Part shown: positions 4,765-5,192 of the stretch, piece by piece | Position numbering within the stretch: position 1 is the first letter of the stretch | How the letters are laid out: each line of letters begins with the position of its first letter | NCBI GenBank assembly: GCA_016742295.1 | Contig: JACVCA010000112.1 | Location: forward strand, 1 to 5,192 | DNA from: Alphaproteobacteria bacterium | Lineage (GTDB): Bacteria > Pseudomonadota > Alphaproteobacteria > JAGOMX01 | DNA: 5,192 nucleotides | Direction of reading: 5' to 3' | Translations under genes and position numbers: made by a program | The notes under the pieces: generated by a model | Told to the model about the DNA's origin: nothing | What the model saw: the letters and a program-made list of their open reading frames with translations, nothing else | The model's database searches: none

Positions 4765-5192
4765 ATGATAAAATTGAAAGATAAGAAAATTAGCTCTAAC
4801 ATATTGATGTTATTTTTTATTATAGCAAGTTCCTGTTTAGAATTTTCTTATGCCAGCATTACTTCTCTTGCCCCTTCTACTGTAGAGACGCCTATTGATG
4901 TTTGCTTTGGTAAGGAAGATGCTCCTCTTACAATTGTTGAGTATTCTGCCTTAAATTGCCCTCATTGCGCACATTTTCACACGACTGTTTTCCCTAAATT
5001 GAAGAAAAAATACATAGATACAGGCCAAGTTAAATTAATTTTCCGTCATTTCCCTATAGATCACAAAGCATTTACTGCTGCCCTTGTCATTGCGTCTATA
5101 CCTCAAGACCGTAGAATCAACTTTCTAACTGAAATTGTTCAAACTCAAGATAATTATTTTGGTAAAGACTCAGATTTAAAACTGTCACAACT
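4765..5192 (+). CDS. DsbA-family thiol:disulfide oxidoreductase, N-terminal part (3' end outside window)
   Basis: The frame is open from ATG 4765 to the right edge, giving 142 residues. The start is supported by AAAGG (4752-4756) 8 bases upstream. The N-terminus is a classic signal peptide: a lysine-rich start (MIKLKDKKI), a hydrophobic core at about 13-25 (ILMLFFIIASSC), then FSYA-S with likely signal peptidase I cleavage after Ala30. The thioredoxin-like domain begins near GKEDAPLTIVEYSA, and Cys65-Pro-His-Cys68 is the redox-active CxxC, as in DsbA. It is followed by FPKLKKKYIDTGQVKLIFRHFP, the start of the helical insertion region. DsbA proteins insert disulfides into exported proteins in the periplasm. 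The cis-proline loop and the rest of the fold lie outside the window, so a variant role such as an isomerase or a ScsC-like protein is not excluded. Cys24 sits in a poor lipobox (ASSC), so a lipoprotein is less likely. Cys47 is an additional cysteine. Confidence 0.88.
   Translation, partial: MIKLKDKKISSNILMLFFIIASSCLEFSYASITSLAPSTVETPIDVCFGKEDAPLTIVEYSALNCPHCAHFHTTVFPKLKKKYIDTGQVKLIFRHFPIDHKAFTAALVIASIPQDRRINFLTEIVQTQDNYFGKDSDLKLSQ

Noticed and set aside
4765..4836. Lipoprotein signal at Cys24 of the DsbA-like protein
   Set aside because: The sequence ASSC lacks the usual Leu at -3, and a good signal peptidase I site (SYA) follows six residues later.
1..5192. CRISPR array, insertion sequence, prophage or toxin-antitoxin pair
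   Set aside because: No repeat-spacer pattern, transposase or integrase motif, terminal inverted repeats or paired small genes were found on either strand.

Overview
The window looks like ordinary chromosome from an AT-rich alphaproteobacterium. The Isc-type ferredoxin and the bacterial Rsm22-like methyltransferase both read as alphaproteobacterial. The low GC content suggests a host-associated lineage of the Rickettsiales/Holosporales kind, but that placement is inference from gene style and composition, not proof. I see no transposase, integrase, CRISPR array or phage gene.

Positions 1-2073 (+ strand) are the 3' end of an iron-sulphur cluster (isc) operon: the C-terminal lid of the Hsp70 chaperone HscA (cut by the window edge), a 155-base gap, the [2Fe-2S] ferredoxin Fdx, the small acidic regulator IscX, and an Rsm22-family methyltransferase. 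Fdx supplies electrons to cluster assembly, HscA helps release clusters from the scaffold IscU, and IscX tunes the cysteine desulfurase. The Rsm22 protein carries four cysteines spaced as in the Fe-S site of mitochondrial METTL17/Rsm22. The operon may therefore link cluster supply to assembly of the small ribosomal subunit. This is the most interesting point in the window.

Positions 2097-4392 (- strand) hold two genes convergent with the isc operon: a ten-helix EamA/DMT transporter and, upstream of it, a complete acetyl-CoA acetyltransferase (biosynthetic thiolase) with its own good promoter. The 190 bases between them differ in composition from the surroundings and are not explained by either gene. 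Overlapping AT-rich hairpins lie at the convergent junction near 2085-2124.

Positions 4393-5192 hold an intergenic stretch with an 8-bp perfect hairpin, a tRNA-Pro(UGG) gene with encoded CCA flanked by an 11-bp direct repeat, and the start of an exported DsbA-like thiol oxidoreductase (CPHC active site) that runs off the right edge. Nothing here clearly amounts to a new defence or mobile system. The findings are mainly regulatory or organisational.
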